Positions 59,476 to 64,000 of a stretch of DNA of 64,000 bases are shown here, piece after piece (the first letter of the stretch is position 1; every line of letters begins with the position of its first letter). The stretch covers positions 62,001-126,000 of the forward strand of contig CAJXTB010000018.1 in assembly GCA_913061235.1 (NCBI GenBank), read 5' to 3'. This stretch comes from an uncultured Pseudomonadota bacterium (GTDB lineage Bacteria; Myxococcota_A; UBA796; GCA-2862545). Both the position numbers and the translations under genes were made by a program. The notes beneath the pieces are model-generated. The model was not told the origin of the DNA, searched no databases, and worked only from the letters and a program-made list of their open reading frames with translations.

Positions 59476-61077
59476 CTACCCGGCAGACTTGCCCTTCTTT
59501 TCGCGGTCGAACCACTGAAGATACTCGTCGATGGTTCCGCCGTAGTCGATCAAGGTCCCGGGATTCGGGTAAGCCCAGACACGGTTTGCCCGACTCGCAA
59601 GCTCACGGTCGTGCGTGACGTAGATGAGCGTTCCCTGGTACCGGTCAATGGAATCGGCCAGAGCGCTAATACTCTCCAAGTCCAGATGGTCAGTCGGTTC
59701 ATCCAAAATCAGCGTGTTGTATTCCATGAGAATCAGCTTGCAGAGCACCAACCGCGCCCCTTCGCCACCGGACAACGTACCGGTAGGCTTGCCTCCGTCG
59801 GTGCCGCTGAACAGCATCCGACCGAGAACTGCACGGACCTGCTGTTCGCCTACTTCCGGACGCTGGCTGAACAGCCACTCATACACCGTGGAGCCGGCGC
59901 CAATCTGGTCCCGATGGTCGTGGCCGAAGTAGCCGATGGACGTGTTGTGTCCCCAGCGAATCGGCCCGTCATGCTGGTCGACCGCTTCGAGTACGGTCTT
60001 TACGAGAGTGGTCTTGCCAACACCGTTACGCCCGATGACTGCGACCTTGTCTCCGCGGTACAAGTGCGTGCCGAAGTTTTCAAAAATGACTTGGTCACCA
60101 AAGGACTTCGAGATGGGCTCAACGCTCAACACATCGCGGCCTGAGGGCTCGCCAACTTCAAAATTTATGAAAGGACGCGAGATGTTGCTGCGCTTGATTT
60201 CGTCAGGCCGTAGCTTCTCAATTTGCTTCTGACGTGAACGCGTCTGTGATGCACGGCTACCCGCACCAAACCGCTGAATGAAGCCCTGGAGTTGTTCGAT
60301 TTTCTTCGCGCGGTCGCCCGACTGCTTCTCTTGCCGCGTGTGAATCTGGGCCTTTTGCCGCACCATCTCATCGTAGTTGCCGGGATACGTGATGATAGTG
60401 TGGTAGTCGATATCTGCGATTTGGTCGCACACGGCATTGAGGAAGCGACGGTCATGACTGATGACCACCAACACGCCGCGGTAGGACAACAGAAAGTCCT
60501 CCAACCATCGAATGGACTCAAGGTCCAAGTGGTTGGTCGGTTCATCGAGCAACAGCGCATCGGGCTTGCCGAACAGCGCCTGCGCCACCATGGCCCGGAC
60601 CTTCAAGCCTGGAGTGAGGTCGCCTAGGCGTTTTTCATGCAGCGACTCCTCTACACCCAGACCATCTAGAAGCTGCGCAGCTTCAGGCTCAGCTGTGTAG
60701 CCGTCCTCTTCCATGACCACCATTTCGAGCTCACCAAGGCGCTCGCCGTCCGAGTCGGTCAGCTCCTCCTTGGCGTACAAGCGCTCACGCTCATCCAACG
60801 CTGCCCACAGGCGTTTGTTGCCCATAATGGCCACGTCGATGACACGATGGTCGTCGTAAGCGAAGTGGTCCTGACGGAGCCAAGCGGTGCGTTCCGGCAG
60901 CGATACGTGACCTTTGTCGGTCTCTTCCGCGCCAATCAGCAGCTTCATAAACGTTGACTTACCGGCACCATTAGGACCAGTCAGACCGTAGTTATTTCCA
61001 GGGGAAAACGCGACGTTCACATCTTCAAACAAGACGCGCCCACCGTACCCCTTGGTGACATCACTGACAGTAATCAT
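59476..61077 (-). CDS. ABC-F family ATPase (YbiT-like)
   Basis: A 533-residue soluble protein of two ABC ATPase domains without transmembrane parts. Domain 1 has GPNGAGKST and LLLDEPTNHLDLESI; its signature is LTPGLKVR. Domain 2 has GRNGVGKTT, LSGGEGARLVL and LILDEPTDHLDLESI. Between them lies the arm/linker, rich in charged residues (RQEKQSGDRAKKIEQLQGF). This is the YbiT/EttA type of ABC-F protein, which binds the ribosome E site and affects translation. The ATG at 61077 has GGAG six bases upstream; the longer in-frame extension is not family-like. Which ribosomal state it acts on is not determined. Confidence 0.94.
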   Translation of the reverse strand: MITVSDVTKGYGGRVLFEDVNVAFSPGNNYGLTGPNGAGKSTFMKLLIGAEETDKGHVSLPERTAWLRQDHFAYDDHRVIDVAIMGNKRLWAALDERERLYAKEELTDSDGERLGELEMVVMEEDGYTAEPEAAQLLDGLGVEESLHEKRLGDLTPGLKVRAMVAQALFGKPDALLLDEPTNHLDLESIRWLEDFLLSYRGVLVVISHDRRFLNAVCDQIADIDYHTIITYPGNYDEMVRQKAQIHTRQEKQSGDRAKKIEQLQGFIQRFGAGSRASQTRSRQKQIEKLRPDEIKRSNISRPFINFEVGEPSGRDVLSVEPISKSFGDQVIFENFGTHLYRGDKVAVIGRNGVGKTTLVKTVLEAVDQHDGPIRWGHNTSIGYFGHDHRDQIGAGSTVYEWLFSQRPEVGEQQVRAVLGRMLFSGTDGGKPTGTLSGGEGARLVLCKLILMEYNTLILDEPTDHLDLESISALADSIDRYQGTLIYVTHDRELASRANRVWAYPNPGTLIDYGGTIDEYLQWFDREKKGKSAG

Positions 61078-61266
61078 CGTTCGCTCCAAGACCGAGGACG
61101 CGCCCGATAGCGCGACACGTCGCGTCCGACCACCGTTGGAATCATGCCGAAACAATCCCTGGGGAGACTCGGACGAACGCTGGGAAATGAACCTATGTCC
61201 AGCAGGTAGATGATCCGACGGGCAAACTCCGGTACTCTCCAATTCCTCCAAGGATACCCGTCACTC

Positions 61267-62592
61267 ATGAGTGGACTGTTCGAGCTCCTCGAATTTACGA
61301 CATCTGACGACTACAGCTTCACCGTGAACGCGCGCGACAGGGGTGCACTGGCTGGCCGTCGGACAAGCCTGAAGGTGCTGAAGGACGGCCAGCTGACGCC
61401 AGACATGGTGAGCCGCATGCGTGACGAAGCACGAGTGCTCTCTCGTCTCCGCCACCCAAGCATGGTCCATCTGTTCAACTTGCACAGCTACCGTGGCAGG
61501 CCGGTCTTAGAGATGGAGTTCTTGCGCGGCTTGTCAAGCGCAGAGCTGATCTCTACCCACCCCAACGGGCTGCCAGCAGAGGTTGCCATCAAAGTCGCTC
61601 GCGGGGTCTCTGGAGCACTGGACGCCGCCTACAATCGTCCCGTAGGGCCGAGCGACCAACCCATGCGCATCGTCCACCGCAACGTAAGCCTGCCAAACAT
61701 CTTGGTCACCGTTGGTGGAGCGGTGAAGCTCATCGACTTCATCATGGCAAAAGGGTCCTTCACCGACCGCATGGCCATCAGCTTCGTCGCCCCCGCCACA
61801 GCGCGCGGCTACCCTGCGCCGGAGCTGGCAGAGAACAGTGCTCGGGCGACCGAAGAAGTCGATGTCTACAGCCTCGGGCATGTCCTGCACCACTTGCTGA
61901 CGGGCACTCGCATGAACCTCATCGGTGTCGAAGAGAGCCATGAACGAGATGCTGCATCTCACCTTGACAACCTGGTGATTGGCGACCTCCCAGCAGACCT
62001 AGCGCAACGCGTCATTACTCTCGTTCGACGTATGATTTCGTTCCAGCCGACGAAGCGCCCTACCCACCGCGAGGTCGTCAGTGAACTCTCGGACATTATT
62101 AAGCACGCAGGATTCGGCGCAGACCTCGCCAGATTCGCGGAAGACGTGGTCGCACCGCAGTACGCAGACCGCGAATTGGTGCCTCCGTCACACCATGCGC
62201 AGTGGCGAGAAGCCTCCTTCTTAGAGGAGCAGCAGCCAGACATCCCAGACCTTGACGCCGCCATCACGCCAGCTATCGCAGAGCAACGCATGCGCGACAT
62301 CGTCAAGAATAACGGATGGTCCAAACGAATCGGAGAGATTCAGGACCTCGTCATCGCCAGCGGATACCGCCCGGACGAGCCTTTCCTGCCCGTACTGGAC
62401 AAAGCACTGTCGCCAAGCTGGAAGTTCTGGGAACGTTCGCCTGAGGCAGATGACATCTGTGCTGCACTCGCTATGGTCGTCCAGTCTGGATCACCCGAAG
62501 TACTGGCCCGAGCCCGAGCCCTACTCCAGCACGGCAGCACCGACGTTCGACGCGCCGCCGAGTTCGTTGTCGCACAATACGAAGACATGTAG
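61267..62592 (+). CDS. Ser/Thr protein kinase homologue, predicted pseudokinase
   Basis: A 441-residue protein with a protein-kinase-like fold (about 5-290). The beta-3 Lys is Lys36 (SLKVL). The catalytic loop reads VHRNVSLPNIL, so the proton-accepting Asp of HRD is Asn139, and DFG reads DFI (Asp157-Ile159); a metal-binding Asp is kept. Loss of the catalytic Asp suggests a pseudokinase that can bind but not transfer phosphate, though some kinases with HRN remain active. The remaining 150 residues form a helical tail with repeat-like segments. The start at 61267 is chosen for sequence match; an ATG at 61210 adds 19 residues. Divergent from the ABC-F gene. Confidence 0.8.
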   Translation: MSGLFELLEFTTSDDYSFTVNARDRGALAGRRTSLKVLKDGQLTPDMVSRMRDEARVLSRLRHPSMVHLFNLHSYRGRPVLEMEFLRGLSSAELISTHPNGLPAEVAIKVARGVSGALDAAYNRPVGPSDQPMRIVHRNVSLPNILVTVGGAVKLIDFIMAKGSFTDRMAISFVAPATARGYPAPELAENSARATEEVDVYSLGHVLHHLLTGTRMNLIGVEESHERDAASHLDNLVIGDLPADLAQRVITLVRRMISFQPTKRPTHREVVSELSDIIKHAGFGADLARFAEDVVAPQYADRELVPPSHHAQWREASFLEEQQPDIPDLDAAITPAIAEQRMRDIVKNNGWSKRIGEIQDLVIASGYRPDEPFLPVLDKALSPSWKFWERSPEADDICAALAMVVQSGSPEVLARARALLQHGSTDVRRAAEFVVAQYEDM

Positions 62593-62748
62593 CCGTCAGT
62601 CTTCGCTGACAGTTGTCGGCGGAAACACGGCAGGTCCAGCCCACAGCACCACCAAACGCCCAAAATCGCTTGGCATAGCTCTTGCTTTCCCCAGCTATGA
62701 GAGCCCCGGCGCCCATCACCCTGCTCGGGCTACTCGATGGGGTGAACC

Positions 62749-63378
62749 ATGTCTCGCTTTCTCGTAGTTGTTGTTGCCGCCACGACCTTTGCCTCTGCAG
62801 CGGCGGCCGAACCGAGCGATATCAGCACGCACAGACTCTCAGCGGTCACCGTGTCCCCACCGCTTCCATCCGACGCAAGCGTCACTGTTCGTTCTTCCAA
62901 CCGAGAACAAACGTCTCACTTCCCACGTTGTCGCCTGTCGCCCGACGAGGTCGCTGCCCCTGAAACCGGTGGCCAGTACCTCATTCGACGCCACCCAGGC
63001 CAGCCCACCGTGTCCATGACGCTATTGCACCCGCTGTCGACACCCACCTGGGTCACACCGATGGCTCAGCAACTTGCACAGCTCGATGAAGACACCGTCG
63101 ACAATGAAGCGGTCGGTATCACTCTATTGCTTGCCAACGAGACGGCCATCGAGTTTGTCGACGTTGGACTAGAGGTAGGGAGTGCCCAAGAAGGCATGGT
63201 TCGGGCAAGAACACATGTCCGCTTGCCAAGACAGGTCATCGACGCCCTAGCAGCATCCCCCGTTGTTCAAGTCACATGGACGCTCAACGGAGTCGACTAC
63301 CCGTCCAGCCTGTCCCACCATCAAGGCCAACGGTGGTACCAGCAACCCTTTGCGTGCATCGCAGCCGAATTGCTTTGA
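62749..63378 (+). CDS. Secreted protein of unknown function
   Basis: A 209-residue exported protein with a clean signal peptide (cleavage after SAAAA). The mature part is beta-rich with no recognised motif; Cys near residues 61 and 204 could form one disulfide. The ATG at 62749 has GGGGTG upstream. It stands alone after the pseudokinase gene (156-base gap) and before a 522-base region with no gene. Confidence 0.7.
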   Translation: MSRFLVVVVAATTFASAAAAEPSDISTHRLSAVTVSPPLPSDASVTVRSSNREQTSHFPRCRLSPDEVAAPETGGQYLIRRHPGQPTVSMTLLHPLSTPTWVTPMAQQLAQLDEDTVDNEAVGITLLLANETAIEFVDVGLEVGSAQEGMVRARTHVRLPRQVIDALAASPVVQVTWTLNGVDYPSSLSHHQGQRWYQQPFACIAAELL

Positions 63379-63900
63379 CGGGTGTGGCACGCTCAAGGTC
63401 ACCGCCAGACCCCCAGTACTTCGGGTTGGTGCCGCCCATGCAAACTGTCGCCCCCTCTCGTAGACTCCTGTTTATCAACCACACGTGATGTGAGGTAATC
63501 CGTCGGGGAGTAAAGCCACGACCCGTCGTTCGATTCAGACTGCTCGTCACACAACCGAAGGCTCGCCAAAAACAACGCGCTGAGGCAGAATATCTACTGC
63601 AGCACATTCCCACTGTTGCCCCAGTCTGAGCCGCTCACGCCCGCACTCGAACCACGCAACCCGCAGGTCAACCTGTTCGGGAAACACCGGAAGACCGGTT
63701 TAGCAGCCTGTGTCTAGGCAATTACATCACGAAGCAGCAAGGCGAGCCCAGTCCTTCCAAGGTCTACTCGACGAGTTCTCGGACAGCGTAAGTCAGGTAA
63801 TCAGCCAAGATACCCAGCCTAAGCCCCCACTCTGAGACGCTAACTATCTCGATGTAAAGTCGAGTTCTTCACCCATAGCCAGAGGAAGGCGGGAGTCCCC
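63379..63900. other. Long intergenic region with no gene seen
   Basis: A 522-base region between a secreted-protein gene and the gene cut by the window edge. Reading frames on both strands lack ribosome binding sites and motifs. No tRNA-like cloverleaf or known RNA element was recognised. A small or non-coding RNA cannot be excluded by eye. Confidence 0.45.
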
Positions 63901-64000
63901 ATGGTGAGGGTCAAGCAGGTAGACGGTGTCGTGTGCACCGTGGACACGCGAATGGTGTGGCGTACAGCCAAGGCCAATCGCATTGACCGCGAAGCCTGCG
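63901..64000 (+). CDS. Start of a gene cut by the right window edge
   Basis: An ATG at 63901 preceded by GGGAG (five bases upstream) opens a frame that runs to the edge (33 codons, MVRVKQVDGVVCTVDTRMVW and on) with no stop. The piece is too short to place in a family. The good ribosome binding site makes a real start likely. Confidence 0.55.
   Translation, partial: MVRVKQVDGVVCTVDTRMVWRTAKANRIDREAC

Overview
The window looks like a piece of chromosome from an uncultured Myxococcota-like bacterium (the former Deltaproteobacteria). The reasons are two C-terminal Cys-TM-Arg tails of MYXO-CTERM type, many MopE-type Asp/Cys calcium repeats and thrombospondin type-3 repeats, an AgmX/PglI-type C-terminal domain, eukaryote-like Ser/Thr kinases (one fused to a sulfatase-modifying-factor domain), many lipoproteins and beta-propellers, and moderately high G+C throughout. 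No rRNA, tRNA, CRISPR array, transposase or phage gene was seen. Genes are densely packed, often with ATGA or 1-base start/stop overlaps, and most starts carry a GGAG-type ribosome binding site.

Layout. 1-3260 (minus): a beta-oxidation set (3-hydroxyacyl-CoA dehydrogenase, crotonase, acyl-CoA dehydrogenase cut by the left edge). 3336-10394 (plus): an ATPase-like TPR protein and two large beta-propeller lipoproteins. 10411-16901 (minus): SixA-like phosphatase, SLC12-type transporter, a double HtrA protease resembling fungal Nma111, and an M48 metalloprotease. 17395-20455 (plus): a MacA/MacB-type export system. 20628-24225: a collagen-like secreted protein and a pair of paralogous lipoproteins. 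24556-29540 (plus): a second beta-oxidation block (FadN-like, thiolase, a long-chain type acyl-CoA dehydrogenase) behind a near-consensus TetR-type FadR box. 29744-32352 (minus): a SPASM radical SAM enzyme with two zinc-ribbon/TM/MopE paralogues. 32414-35354 (minus): flagellar FliJ, MotE-like, FliK and FlgD. 35447-40849: a chemotaxis-like cluster (CheY, a CheX-like ExxN protein, a CheA-type ATPase, a CheB-like protein without its catalytic residues, a Cys-rich protein, an HDOD protein, a CheD-like protein without its catalytic Cys). 40920-45803 (minus): a 1627-residue cell-surface/OmpA fusion with a sorting signal in its middle. 45828-49431: an AgmX-type protein, an XRE regulator and a three-gene secretory operon with a pilus-chaperone-like protein. 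49488-55807: kinase-FGE fusion, pentapeptide-repeat potassium-channel fusion, HDOD protein, small lipoprotein, PrsW-type membrane protease. 55950-64000: S-adenosylhomocysteinase with a strong terminator, a doubly sorted surface protein, an ABC-F ATPase, a pseudokinase, a secreted protein and the start of a gene cut by the right edge.

The two fatty-acid blocks together supply every step of the beta-oxidation spiral with two differently built acyl-CoA dehydrogenases. The strongest candidates for undescribed biology are the degenerate chemotaxis-like cluster next to the flagellar genes, the radical SAM plus MopE-paralogue operon, the OmpA fusion with an internal sorting signal, and the bacterial Nma111-like protease. 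All functional statements are read from motifs by eye; no database search was possible.
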